Shown: one piece after another, positions 44,409-53,302 of the stretch
Position numbering within the stretch: the stretch's first letter is position 1
Layout of the letters: each line of letters opens with the position of its first letter
Assembly (NCBI GenBank): GCA_963771005.1
Contig: CAVYRO010000002.1
Location: 1,488,001-1,552,000, forward strand
DNA: 64,000 nucleotides
DNA from: DASQZK01 sp963771005
Lineage (GTDB): Bacteria > Bacteroidota > Bacteroidia > Bacteroidales > GCA-2748055
Direction: 5' to 3'
Position numbers and translations under genes: made by a program
Notes under the pieces: model-generated
Seen by the model: only the letters and a program-made list of their open reading frames with translations
Databases searched by the model: none
What the model was told of the DNA's origin: nothing

Positions 44409-46514
44409 ATGCATGAATATCTCGATACCGAAATAAAATTTCTTCAGGGAGTAGGCCCAAAGCGCGCAGAGATTCTTGAGAAGGAACTGAATATCCATAC
44501 CTTCAGGGATCTTCTTTATTATTTCCCGTTCCGTTATGTCGATAGAACAAGGATCTACCGCATCAGCGAGGTCAAGGGAGACCTCCCCAATATCCAGATT
44601 CGCGGCAGGATCACCGGTTATGAGTTCGCGGGTGCAAAACGCGGACAGAAACGTCTTACGGCCGGATTCACCGATGGTACGGGAACCATCGAGCTTCTCT
44701 GGTTCAAAGGGTACAAATGGATCACGGAAACCTATATCCCGGGAAAGGAGTACATCGTTTTCGGGAAACCATCAGTTTACAACGGCCGTATCAATGTAGT
44801 GCATCCCGAGATCGACGACATCTCAAAAGCAGGGGACCTGACAACCAGGCTTCAGCCGGTCTACAATACATCGGAGAGGATGAAGAACAATTACCTTCCA
44901 AGTAAGGCCGTACAGAAACTCGTCGAAAACCTTCTGAATCTTTTAAAGGATCCCTTCCCGGAAACGCTGCCGGCATGGCTGCTGAAAAAAGCAGGCCTTG
45001 TTCCGCTGGATGAAGCCCTGCGGAACATTCACTATCCGAATAACCCCGACATACTGAATAAAGCCATATACAGGCTTAAATTCGAAGAATTATTCTTTAT
45101 ACAGCTGAACATTTTACGCAGTCGTTCCGTCCGTGATATAAATTATAAAGGTTATGTTTTCACAAAGGTTGGTGAGACTTTCAATACATTCTATCATCAG
45201 AATCTGCCTTTCGAACTGACGGACGCGCAGAAAAGGGTGCTGAGGGAGATCCGGCGTGATATGGGGTCAGGCAAACAGATGAACCGTCTCCTGCAGGGCG
45301 ATGTGGGAAGCGGAAAGACTTTGGTGGCGCTGATGAGTATGCTTATCGCCCTCGACAATGGATTTCAGTCCTGCCTGATGGCGCCTACTGAAATTCTCGC
45401 CATCCAGCATTTTAACACACTCAAGAAATTTCTGGACGGTATGGATGTCACCGTGGAACTCCTCACCGGCTCGACGCGTAAAAAAGCCCGTACCGACCTT
45501 CATGAAACACTCGAAGATGGCAGGCTTAATATACTCGTCGGCACCCACGCCCTTATTGAGGAGAAGGTTAAATTTCAGCGGTTGGGGCTTGTCATCGTCG
45601 ATGAACAGCATCGTTTCGGGGTTGCACAACGGGCACGGCTCTGGAAGAAGAGCGAACTGGTACCGCATGTACTTGTCATGACCGCAACCCCCATTCCGCG
45701 TACCCTGGCCATGACGCTGTACGGTGATCTGGACGTTTCTGTGATCGATGAACTGCCACCGGGCAGAAAGCCGGTAAAAACCATTCATATCACCGACAGC
45801 AAACGCCTCAGGATGCATGGTTTTATCCGGAAACAGATCGCCGGGGGACGCCAGATCTATATCGTATATCCGCTGATCAGGGAATCAGAGAAAATGGATT
45901 ATAAGGATCTCGAAGACGGCTATGCGGCCATCGTGCAGGCATTCCCACCTCCGCAGTATGCCGTCAGCGTTGTGCACGGTAAAATGAAACCAGAGGAAAA
46001 AGACATTTCAATGAACCATTTCAAAGCCGGAAGAACACATATCCTCGTTGCGACCACTGTAATTGAAGTAGGAGTCGATGTTCCGAATGCCTCGGTCATG
46101 GTCGTCGAAAGCTCGGAAAGATTCGGACTGTCGCAACTCCACCAGCTTCGGGGACGCGTCGGAAGGGGTGCCGACCAATCCTATTGCATCCTTATGACCG
46201 GATATAAACTGTCCGTCGATGCCCGCAAAAGAATTGAAACCATGGTGCGGACCAACGACGGCTTCGAGATCGCAGAGGTGGACCTGAAGCTTCGCGGTCC
46301 AGGCGATATAGAAGGCACCCAGCAAAGCGGGATACCCTTCGACCTCAAGATCGCCAACCTGGGGAGGGACGGACAGATCCTCCAGTACGCCAGGGATATC
46401 GCCAGGGAAATTATTGAAACGGATCCCGCGCTTACCCATGAGGATCACTCGGGGTTGCTGAAGCAGTTAAAAAGGCTGTACGCAAAAACGTTCAACTGGT
46501 CTTCAATAAGCTAG
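44409..46514 (+). CDS. recG: ATP-dependent DNA helicase RecG
   Basis: The enzyme remodels stalled replication forks and Holliday junctions. The 701-aa length is standard. Start MHEYLDTEIKFLQGVGPKRA; wedge/OB domain (IQIRGRITGYEFAGAKRGQK). Helicase motifs: Walker A GDVGSGKT (about 297-304), motif Ia LMAPTEILA, motif II VDEQHRFG (about 398), motif III MTATPIPRTLAMTLYG, motif V ILVATTVIEVGVDVPNASVM and motif VI QLRGRVGRG. I prefer 44409 over the upstream TTG at 44361, whose residues lack family matches. Single gene behind a repeat mosaic. No lesion seen, in contrast to recQ. Confidence 0.95.
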   Translation: MHEYLDTEIKFLQGVGPKRAEILEKELNIHTFRDLLYYFPFRYVDRTRIYRISEVKGDLPNIQIRGRITGYEFAGAKRGQKRLTAGFTDGTGTIELLWFKGYKWITETYIPGKEYIVFGKPSVYNGRINVVHPEIDDISKAGDLTTRLQPVYNTSERMKNNYLPSKAVQKLVENLLNLLKDPFPETLPAWLLKKAGLVPLDEALRNIHYPNNPDILNKAIYRLKFEELFFIQLNILRSRSVRDINYKGYVFTKVGETFNTFYHQNLPFELTDAQKRVLREIRRDMGSGKQMNRLLQGDVGSGKTLVALMSMLIALDNGFQSCLMAPTEILAIQHFNTLKKFLDGMDVTVELLTGSTRKKARTDLHETLEDGRLNILVGTHALIEEKVKFQRLGLVIVDEQHRFGVAQRARLWKKSELVPHVLVMTATPIPRTLAMTLYGDLDVSVIDELPPGRKPVKTIHITDSKRLRMHGFIRKQIAGGRQIYIVYPLIRESEKMDYKDLEDGYAAIVQAFPPPQYAVSVVHGKMKPEEKDISMNHFKAGRTHILVATTVIEVGVDVPNASVMVVESSERFGLSQLHQLRGRVGRGADQSYCILMTGYKLSVDARKRIETMVRTNDGFEIAEVDLKLRGPGDIEGTQQSGIPFDLKIANLGRDGQILQYARDIAREIIETDPALTHEDHSGLLKQLKRLYAKTFNWSSIS

Positions 46515-46642
46515 AATCAGATTTTTATATTCAGTACTATTTCATATCTTTATTTCATTCATCTGATCATAATCAGGAAACATTGACCTGTAGAGGAGCA
46601 TTTTATAACAATTCCCTTATATCTAATTAGAAACCAAATCAC

Positions 46643-47425
46643 ATGCAAAGAAGAACTTTTGTAAAATCTTCATTCATCGGTGCAGCTGCCGCCGGTTCCG
46701 GCTTTATACCCACGGGAGACCGGAAAAATGAAGATGCGGACCGGATGGTCTATGAACTAAGGCAATATGAAATGATCCGCAATAACCGCCAGAATGACCT
46801 GAACAAGTATCTCGAAGAGGCCCTGATCCCGGCGCTGAACCGGAAGGGAGCCGCGAATATCGGATGTTTTGTACCCCTCGGAAACGCCGAGCCGGCTGTG
46901 GTATATGTACTGATCCCTTATTCGTCGGAAAAGGATTTTTTCAGGATAGCCCGCTCTTTGCAACAAGATGATGAATTCAGGAAAGCATCTGAATTCTATG
47001 ATAAACAACCTGCAACGAGCCCTGTTTTCAACCGGTTTAAAAGTGATCTTCTTCTCGCTTTTGAGGAATTTTCCACACTCAGGAAGCCTGGTGAGGGCAA
47101 GAAACTTTTCGAGATCCGCACCTACGAGGGCTATAATGAAGATGCCGTTCGAAGGAAGATCGCCATGTTCAACAACGGAGAGATCGATATATTTCTGAAA
47201 AATGGTTTCAGTCCTGTCTTCTACAGCGAAGTACTGACCGGCGACAACCTTCCCTGCCTCACCTACATGCTGGCTTTTGAAAACATGGAGGAGAGGGAAA
47301 AGCAGTGGAAAGCTTTTGGGAGTGATCCGGACTGGAAAAAAATGTCATCTGATCCGGCGTATGCAGATACCGTCTCACGGATCATCAAAATATTCATGGA
47401 ACCCCTACCCTTTTCACAGATCTGA
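46643..47425 (+). CDS. NIPSNAP-family protein with twin-arginine-type signal
   Basis: A 260-aa protein starting MQRRTFVKSSFIGAAAAGSG, a twin-arginine-like signal (RRTFVKS plus hydrophobic segment). Two ferredoxin-like NIPSNAP repeats follow: YELRQYEMIRNNRQNDLNKY with LIPALNR, and FEIRTYEGYNEDAVRRKIAM with FSPVFYSEVL. Function is unknown; such secreted NIPSNAP proteins occur in Bacteroidota and Planctomycetes. TATCTTTA at 46555-46562 is a weak candidate promoter box. It converges with the nuclease gene, 14 bp apart. Confidence 0.8.
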   Translation: MQRRTFVKSSFIGAAAAGSGFIPTGDRKNEDADRMVYELRQYEMIRNNRQNDLNKYLEEALIPALNRKGAANIGCFVPLGNAEPAVVYVLIPYSSEKDFFRIARSLQQDDEFRKASEFYDKQPATSPVFNRFKSDLLLAFEEFSTLRKPGEGKKLFEIRTYEGYNEDAVRRKIAMFNNGEIDIFLKNGFSPVFYSEVLTGDNLPCLTYMLAFENMEEREKQWKAFGSDPDWKKMSSDPAYADTVSRIIKIFMEPLPFSQI

Positions 47426-47439
47426 TTCCCGTAACAGGA

Positions 47440-47700
47440 TCAGTTTATTATGATCATCTTTTTTACCCGGCATTCCCTGTCCGAGTTCAGAATGAGGTAG
47501 TAAATACCCTTCGATCCGGCGGAGGGTGACCATTCGACCTGGTGCATTCCGGCATCCTTCCGGCCCTGGTCGAGTGTTGCCACGCAACCGCCCCTGAGAT
47601 CCCTGACTTCAAGCCGTATATCGGCTTTATCCCGAAGGGAATAGCTGATATTTGTAATACCTGCAAAAGGATTGGGGCTATTTGCAACAGGCGGATCCCC
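47440..47700 (-). CDS. T9SS sorting domain, separated by frameshift from the S1/P1 nuclease
   Basis: This frame encodes PPVANSPNPFAGITNISYSL, EVRDLRGGCVATLDQG, GMHQVEWSPS and GIYYLILN, a complete T9SS type A sorting domain, and ends at a stop at 47440. It has no start of its own. Adding one G to the GGGG run at 47697-47700 (plus strand CCCC) joins it to the nuclease frame, giving a linker of Pro/Ser-rich sequence (PSSPYSPLPVPG) before the domain. The nuclease is therefore most likely exported by T9SS. Confidence 0.75.
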   Translation of the reverse strand, partial: GDPPVANSPNPFAGITNISYSLRDKADIRLEVRDLRGGCVATLDQGRKDAGMHQVEWSPSAGSKGIYYLILNSDRECRVKKMIIIN

Positions 47701-48551
47701 GGCACAGGCAGCGGTGAATACGGGGATGAGGGATCCAGGGAAGGGCTCCCCGCCTTCACCCATGCGGTGTAAATAAGTTCCGCGAGGGCATGTGAAGCTT
47801 CACTGAAAAGCTTCACGGTAAAATATTCTGTCCTGTTCCACAGGGTATTGGTATAATTCAATGACTTAGTGCCGCCTGCAATTTCCGTTGCGTAATCATC
47901 CGCAATGAGGACAGAATCTACGTACCCGTAGCTTGAATACAGGTAACTGAAAATGTAAGACTGTACGTCTTCAATCACCGAAACAGGGTAACCGCCGTAG
48001 TTAATATCGCCGATATGGGCTTTGATCATCGTGGATTCGTAACGGGAATGGATCCCTGAATTTCCCGATAGCTGACCATTGTAATTCTTGCATACATGCA
48101 GGGGCATATGACCATCAGCCACGTAATGTCCGAGATCGGCCGCGACGAGCACAGCCTTGTCCCAGTCCCGTCTCTCAAAACACCGGACAAGCGTATCGTA
48201 CGCAGCTATAGTAGCCCAGGGAAGAATACCATTATCCATAATAAAAGCCACACCATGCTGTGTTACGATCGAATCCCAGTCTGCGGAAATTTTCCCGCCG
48301 GATACAAATTCCGGGTAGTTATCGATGTCGATGTAATGTTTGGGACTCTCCGTATCGTCATTGCTTTTGCGGTTATCCGCATCGGACGCATGTTCAGCCA
48401 TAATGGAAATCCAGTCAAGAAACTGGCTCATCTCCGGAGCAAATGACAGGGAGGCATTTGTATTAATTTTGTAATGACCGTCATAACCCCAGCTCATGAG
48501 TAAGAACGACAATAGGACAAGAGACGGGATCGTCAGGAAATTCTTTTTCAC
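47695..48551 (-). CDS. S1/P1-type nuclease or zinc phospholipase C-like protein
   Basis: About 285 residues from a GTG at 48551. The signal peptide (LTIPSLVLLSFLLMS) leaves a mature N-terminal Trp (WGYDGHYKINTNAS), as needed for zinc binding. Further zinc ligands lie in AEHASDAD, KHYIDIDNYPEF and LGHYVADGHMPLHVCKNYN, the family signature. The frame continues to a stop at 47487, but its last 70 residues are frameshift product; the true C-terminus is the sorting domain at 47440-47700. An upstream ATG (48674) would only translate the CAAACCATTT repeat. Enzyme class is secure as S1/P1/PLC fold; substrate is not. Confidence 0.8.
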
Positions 48552-48599
48552 AGTGGATATTCTTTTGGTTAGGCTGCCAAAGCTAGTAAATATTTTAAA

Positions 48600-48805
48600 C
48601 CGGGTATAATGGTTTGAGAAATGGTTTGAAATGGTTTGAAATGGTTTGAAAATGGTTTGAAGGAAGAGGAACACGGATTTGACGGATTCCGATGGCTATC
48701 GGAACGGATTTTCACGGATTTTTTAAGATGGTTTAAAATGGTTTCAACTCACTTCACCACTTCACCAAATCACCAAATCACCAAATCACCAAATTCTTCC
48801 CGGGA
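48600..48805. repeat. Composite repeat mosaic upstream of the S1/P1 nuclease
   Basis: In the plus direction: about five GAAATGGTTT decamers (48612-48660), AAGAGGAACACGGATTTGAC, TTCCGATGGCTATCGGAA, a few more GGTTT units, then CACTTCACCAAATCACC 9-mers (about 48750-48795). It is the reverse-complement arrangement of the recG and tex mosaics. Read on the minus strand, the decamers point to the nuclease gene and end about 60 bp before its start. Confidence 0.85.
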
Positions 48806-48898
48806 TCCTCTAAATCCTGAATTTATTTAAAATCATAATAAATTAATTTAAATGTCCCATAATATGATAAAAAGCAACTTTTTATGATACCGTAATTA

Positions 48899-48906
48899 TA
48901 ATTTTG
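48899..48906 (+). promoter_or_regulatory. Candidate -7 box TAATTTTG for the Rnf operon
   Basis: TAATTTTG matches TAnnTTTG exactly and lies 30 bp before the rseC ATG (48936), a typical spacing. The upstream CTTTTT about 19 bp away is a weak -33 candidate. It is the best promoter-like sequence in the window. Confidence 0.5.
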
Positions 48907-48935
48907 TACCGGATTTTTCAACCGAACAGGAAAAA

Positions 48936-49364
48936 ATGTCATCCGGTAATGAGATCGAACATACGGGCATAATCGAGGCCATTGATGATGACGGTATTAA
49001 GGTAAAATTCACTTCAGTTTCAGCCTGTGCCGCCTGCCATGCGAAAGGGGTATGCTCCGCATCCGACATGAAGGAAAAAGAAGTGACCGTGCCGGGCAGC
49101 AACGGTAATTTTCATAAAGGGGACCCGGTATTTGTCACCTTGAAAGCATCCATGGGAACAAAGGCTGTACTCATAGGGTATATCTATCCATTTTTCCTGC
49201 TATTGACCGTATTATTGATTCTTTCGGGCACCGGACTGACCGAGCTCAGGGCGGGGCTTCTTTCACTGGGAACACTCATCCCCTACTATTTCATCCTGTT
49301 CCTGTTGCGGAATAAACTTGAAAGAACCTTTGCGTTCACGATCAGAAAGTCAGTTGTATTATGA
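48936..49364 (+). CDS. rseC: RseC/MucC-type protein (SoxR-reducing system component)
   Basis: A 142-aa membrane protein. The N-terminal soluble part carries the Cys motif CAACHAKGVCSASD (about residues 31-44), expected to bind redox metal or Fe-S. Two membrane helices follow (AVLIGYIYPFFLLLTVLLIL and LLSLGTLIPYYFILFLL). RseC commonly starts Rnf operons in this phylum and helps Rnf/SoxR electron transfer. It overlaps rnfB by four bases (ATGA), indicating coupled translation. Confidence 0.85.
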   Translation: MSSGNEIEHTGIIEAIDDDGIKVKFTSVSACAACHAKGVCSASDMKEKEVTVPGSNGNFHKGDPVFVTLKASMGTKAVLIGYIYPFFLLLTVLLILSGTGLTELRAGLLSLGTLIPYYFILFLLRNKLERTFAFTIRKSVVL

Positions 49365-50224
49365 GCAATATCGTTTTATATACCATTATTTCCTTAAGTA
49401 CCATCGGCATTGTATCAGCGGTGATCCTTTACTTCGTGGCACGTAAATTCCATGTTTACGAGGATCCCCGCATCGATCTCGTGGAAGCAGAGCTTCCCTC
49501 GGCAAATTGCGGAGGATGTGGTTTTGCAGGGTGCCGTAATTTTGCGGAAGTCCTGGTTAAATCGGATAATCTCAATGATATTTATTGCCCTGTAGGCGGC
49601 AATACAACAATGAGTAAGATAGCAGCCCTTTTGGGCCGCGAGGTTGTCACCCAGGATGCAAAGGTCGCCGTGGTGCGCTGTAACGGCCGGCCCGAATTCC
49701 GTCCCAGGACGAATCTTTACGAAGGGGCTGCTTCATGCGCCATTGCACACAGCCTGTACACCGGCGAAGGTGGATGCCCGCACGGATGCCTGGGTTGCGG
49801 TGACTGTGTCGATTCCTGTGATTTCGACGCTATTCATATGAACGCGGTGACGGGCCTGCCTGAAGTCTCCGATGATAAATGCACGGCATGCGGTGCCTGC
49901 GTGAAAGCCTGTCCCCGGGATATCATAGAGCTCAGGAAAAAATACCCGAAGGACAGGAAGATCTATGTAAGCTGCGTTAACGAGGAAAAAGGCGGAGTGG
50001 CCCGTAAAAATTGCCAGGTGGCCTGCATAGGATGCGGGAAATGCGTGAAAGTCTGTCCCTTCGACGCCATAACCATGGAGAACAACCTGGCATGGATCGA
50101 CCCCGTGAAATGCCGGCTTTGCCGTAAATGTGTTCCTGAATGCCCGACCGATGCCATCCTGGAGATCAATTTCCCGCCCAGGAAGGAAGCGAGAGAACCG
50201 GCCGCGGTAGTTCAACAAGCATAA
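49361..50224 (+). CDS. rnfB: Electron transport complex subunit RnfB
   Basis: The ferredoxin-accepting subunit, 287 aa. One N-terminal helix (ISLSTIGIVSAVILYFVA), then the Fe-S motif LPSANCGGCGFAGCRNFAEV, ending in YCPVGG. Multiple ferredoxin-like clusters follow: GCLGCGDCVDSC, CTACGACVKACP, CIGCGKCVKVCP, CRLCRKCVPECP. It hands electrons from reduced ferredoxin to RnfC/D. The length and cluster count are larger than in E. coli RsxB, as is usual in Bacteroidota. A 26-bp gap separates it from rnfC. Confidence 0.95.
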   Translation: MSNIVLYTIISLSTIGIVSAVILYFVARKFHVYEDPRIDLVEAELPSANCGGCGFAGCRNFAEVLVKSDNLNDIYCPVGGNTTMSKIAALLGREVVTQDAKVAVVRCNGRPEFRPRTNLYEGAASCAIAHSLYTGEGGCPHGCLGCGDCVDSCDFDAIHMNAVTGLPEVSDDKCTACGACVKACPRDIIELRKKYPKDRKIYVSCVNEEKGGVARKNCQVACIGCGKCVKVCPFDAITMENNLAWIDPVKCRLCRKCVPECPTDAILEINFPPRKEAREPAAVVQQA

Positions 50225-50250
50225 TCATTATTAAAGCCAGGAGAAAAAAA

Positions 50251-51585
50251 GTGTTACGAACATTTTCCATAGGCGGTGTTCATCCGAAAGAAAACAAAAT
50301 TACGGCAGGAAAAAGAATTCAAACCCTCCCCCTGCCGGACATGGTCACTGTTCCCGTCTCCCAGCATATAGGTGCACCAGCAAAAGTACTGGTGAGCAAG
50401 GGCGACATGGTGAAGACAGGCCAGCTCATTGCCGGTTCGGCCGGGTTTGTCTCGGCCAATATTCATTCCCCGGTATCGGGTACCGTTCAGAAAACAGATC
50501 TGTTTCCCGACAGTTCGGGATACCGGCGATTGGCCATCCAGATCAAAACCAGCGGTGATGAATGGATGGAAGATATCGATCGTTCCGCCGGTTTGAAATC
50601 CGATATCCCCTTCTCCGCCGGAGAGATCATGCAAAAACTCATGTCTGCCGGACTCGTTGGGCTCGGAGGGGCTACCTTCCCTTCCCATGTAAAACTGACC
50701 GTTCCCCAGGGAAAAAAAGCCGAATATCTCCTGGTCAACGGCGTGGAATGTGAGCCGTATCTTACCGCCGACCATGCGCTGATGCTTGAAAAAGGTCCCC
50801 AACTGATGACCGGCATCCGGATCATGATGAGGGCATTGAACGTTGAGAAAGCGATCATCGGGATCGAGAATAACAAGCCGGATGCCATTGCCGTACTTTC
50901 CAATCTTGCCTCCGCACAAACAGGGATAAACGTCGCCGCACTGGAAGTGAAATATCCACAGGGCGGTGAAAAACAACTGATACAGGCCATCCTGGGCAGG
51001 GAGGTTCCGTCGGGTGGACTGCCCATCGACGTCGGTGTTGTGGCTTTCAATGTCGGCAGTATTTATGCTGCTTACGAAGCAGTACAGAAAAACAAGCCGC
51101 TCATTGAGAGGGTGGTTACGGTAACCGGGAAATCTGTACGCAATCCCGGGAATTTCATCGTAAGGATCGGAACTCCGGTTGCCGTACTCATTGAGGCTGC
51201 GGGAGGCCTCCCTGAAGATACGGGAAAAGTCATCAATGGCGGCCCGATGATGGGGAAAGCGCTCAGTAATCTGGATGTTCCGGTCACGAAAGGCAGTTCG
51301 GGCATTCTCATCGTACCCGGGGAAGAAGCTCACCGGAGAGAGGTACGCAATTGCATCCGATGCACACGGTGCGTCACGGCATGCCCGATGGGAATCGAGC
51401 CTTACCTGCTCATGGCCCTTTCGGAAAGAGGAAGGTGGGAAAGCATGGAACGGGAAAGGACGATGGATTGTATCGAATGTGGCTCCTGTAGTTTTATATG
51501 CCCGTCCAACCGTCCTCTCCTGGACTATATCCGTCTCGGCAAATCAAAGGTTGGAGCCCTGATCAGAGCCAGGAAAAACAATTAA
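50251..51585 (+). CDS. rnfC: Electron transport complex subunit RnfC
   Basis: The NADH/FMN-binding peripheral subunit, 444 aa. I set the start at the GTG at 50251 (AGGAGA lies seven bases before); the upstream frame only translates rnfB. It opens LRTFSIGGVHPKENKITAGK with a biotinyl-lipoyl-like domain (IGAPAKVLVSKGDMVKTGQL). It continues with the NuoF-like core (GLVGLGGATFPSHVKL, LLVNGVECEPYLTAD), an SLBB domain, and C-terminal clusters CIRCTRCVTACP and CIECGSCSFICP. It is shorter than proteobacterial RnfC, which has an extra C-terminal coil. Confidence 0.95.
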   Translation: MLRTFSIGGVHPKENKITAGKRIQTLPLPDMVTVPVSQHIGAPAKVLVSKGDMVKTGQLIAGSAGFVSANIHSPVSGTVQKTDLFPDSSGYRRLAIQIKTSGDEWMEDIDRSAGLKSDIPFSAGEIMQKLMSAGLVGLGGATFPSHVKLTVPQGKKAEYLLVNGVECEPYLTADHALMLEKGPQLMTGIRIMMRALNVEKAIIGIENNKPDAIAVLSNLASAQTGINVAALEVKYPQGGEKQLIQAILGREVPSGGLPIDVGVVAFNVGSIYAAYEAVQKNKPLIERVVTVTGKSVRNPGNFIVRIGTPVAVLIEAAGGLPEDTGKVINGGPMMGKALSNLDVPVTKGSSGILIVPGEEAHRREVRNCIRCTRCVTACPMGIEPYLLMALSERGRWESMERERTMDCIECGSCSFICPSNRPLLDYIRLGKSKVGALIRARKNN

Positions 51586-51716
51586 CAGGTTCACAAAGTT
51601 TCAGATACAATGGTATGAAACCCAAATGATTGATGACAACACAAAGATAACTTTTAACTTTATAGTAATCGATCATGTGGGTTCCATTATACCTTTAAGA
51701 TCATAATTATTTTATA

Positions 51717-52709
51717 ATGAAAATTCTTACTGTCTCTCCCTCACCTCATGTACAGACGCAGGATTCCGTCTCAAAGCTGATGTACGGGGTGATATTCGCC
51801 CTTCTGCCCACCCTCGCGGTTTCTGTCTTTTTCTTCGGTACCGGGATGATCATCATCACTGCCACATCCGTACTTTCCTGTGTTCTTTTTGAATATCTTA
51901 TCTCAAAATACATCCTGATCCGGAAGCCTATGCACCTGGATGGTTCGGCAGCATTGACGGGACTCCTGCTAGCCTTCTGCCTTCCTGCCAACCTGCCTTT
52001 CTGGATCGTTATCCTTGGCGCTCTTGTGGCTATCGGCGTGGGAAAGATGACCTTTGGGGGCACGGGTAATAATCCTTTCAACCCGGCCATTGTGGGAAGA
52101 GTCTTTCTTTTCGTCTCATTCCCTGCAGCCATGACCTCCTATCCCGAACCAGGCCAGTGGTTCAGCTATACCGATGCCACCACGGGACCCACACCGCTCA
52201 GCATGCTCAACGAAAGCGCCGCCGGAGGTACTCCGCTTTCAGAGGTGATGAGCAAAATACCTTCCTACTTCGATATGTTTCTCGGAAAAATGGAGGGTTC
52301 GGCAGGTGAAGTTGCCGCATTTGCCCTCATCCTGGGGCTCATATATATGCTTTGGAAAAAGATCATCACCTGGCATATCCCTGTAAGTATCCTTCTGACG
52401 GTGGCCGTCTTTACCGGCATATTGTGGATCGCGAACGGAGAACGGTTTGCCGATCCCCTGTTTCACCTTCTGACAGGCGGACTGATGCTTGGAGCAATAT
52501 TCATGGCGACGGATTACGTGACATCCCCCATGACAAAAAAAGGAATGCTGATTTACGGAACCGGCATCGGTATTCTTACCGTCCTGATCCGGGTTTTCGG
52601 TTCGTACCCCGAGGGTGTCCAGTTCGCTATCCTGCTTGGGAACGGTTTCACCCCCCTTATTAATAAATATTTCAAACCAAAACGATTCGGGGAGGTTCAG
52701 AATGGCTAA
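51717..52709 (+). CDS. rnfD: Electron transport complex subunit RnfD
   Basis: A membrane subunit carrying covalent FMN, 330 aa, about nine to ten helices. The FMN-threonine site reads YTDATTGPTPL (about 148-158); the usual form has SGAT or TGAT, so the Ala is Pro here. Other conserved segments: GKMTFGGTGNNPFNPAIVGR and GGLMLGAIFMATDYVTSPMT. A 131-bp gap precedes it, longer than others in the operon; TACCTTTA (51690-51697) there resembles a promoter box, so a second transcript is possible. Overlaps rnfG by eight bases. Confidence 0.95.
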   Translation: MKILTVSPSPHVQTQDSVSKLMYGVIFALLPTLAVSVFFFGTGMIIITATSVLSCVLFEYLISKYILIRKPMHLDGSAALTGLLLAFCLPANLPFWIVILGALVAIGVGKMTFGGTGNNPFNPAIVGRVFLFVSFPAAMTSYPEPGQWFSYTDATTGPTPLSMLNESAAGGTPLSEVMSKIPSYFDMFLGKMEGSAGEVAAFALILGLIYMLWKKIITWHIPVSILLTVAVFTGILWIANGERFADPLFHLLTGGLMLGAIFMATDYVTSPMTKKGMLIYGTGIGILTVLIRVFGSYPEGVQFAILLGNGFTPLINKYFKPKRFGEVQNG

Positions 52710-53298
52710 GAAAGAATCCAGTTTCAGGAATATGGTCCTGACCCTTTTCCTGGTCACATTTATCGCCTCCGGAACCCTCGGCTTTGTGTATGAGTACACG
52801 AAAGAACCCATCCGGATGGTCGAGATCAATAAGAAAAACGAAGCGATAAGGGAAGTTATCCCCGAATTCAGCAATGATCCCTACCGTGAAAGTTACAGGG
52901 TAGCATCCGATAAGGACAGCCTCATATTCTACCCTGCCCGGATCGACGGGAAGCTTGTCGGCACGGCTGTGGAGACTTACACGATGAAAGGCTTCAGCGG
53001 ACTGATCACTCTTATGGTAGGTTTTAAGCCTGATGGTTCCATCCTTGCCGTGAAGGTACTTTCACACCAGGAAACTCCGGGGCTGGGACAGAAAATTGAA
53101 CGTGACAAATCAGATTTCGAGGTGCAGTTTGAAGGTAAAAACCCGGCAAATTTCAGGCTGATGGTCAAAAAAGACAGGGGTGACGTGGACGCGATTACGG
53201 CATCGACCATTTCATCGAGGGCTTACTGCGACGCTGTACATAGAGCTTACGATGCTTTCAGTAAAGAAAAGCAAAAAACGGATAACGAAATAAACTGA
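52702..53298 (+). CDS. rnfG: Electron transport complex subunit RnfG
   Basis: A 198-aa periplasmic flavoprotein with one N-terminal helix (VLTLFLVTFIASGTLGFVYE). GGAGG precedes the ATG, which lies inside the end of rnfD. The FMN-binding domain shows YTMKGFSGLITLMVGFKPDG, VLSHQETPGLGQKIE and, at the flavinylation site, DAITASTISSRAYCDAV. The standard ApbE target is (S/T)GA(T/S); here it reads TAST. Four bases separate it from rnfE. Confidence 0.9.
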   Translation: MAKKESSFRNMVLTLFLVTFIASGTLGFVYEYTKEPIRMVEINKKNEAIREVIPEFSNDPYRESYRVASDKDSLIFYPARIDGKLVGTAVETYTMKGFSGLITLMVGFKPDGSILAVKVLSHQETPGLGQKIERDKSDFEVQFEGKNPANFRLMVKKDRGDVDAITASTISSRAYCDAVHRAYDAFSKEKQKTDNEIN

Positions 53299-53302
53299 AT
53301 CC

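Noticed and set aside
48552..48674. N-terminal extension of the S1/P1 nuclease to 48674
   Set aside because: The extra residues come from the CAAACCATTT repeat; the GTG at 48551 gives a proper signal peptide.
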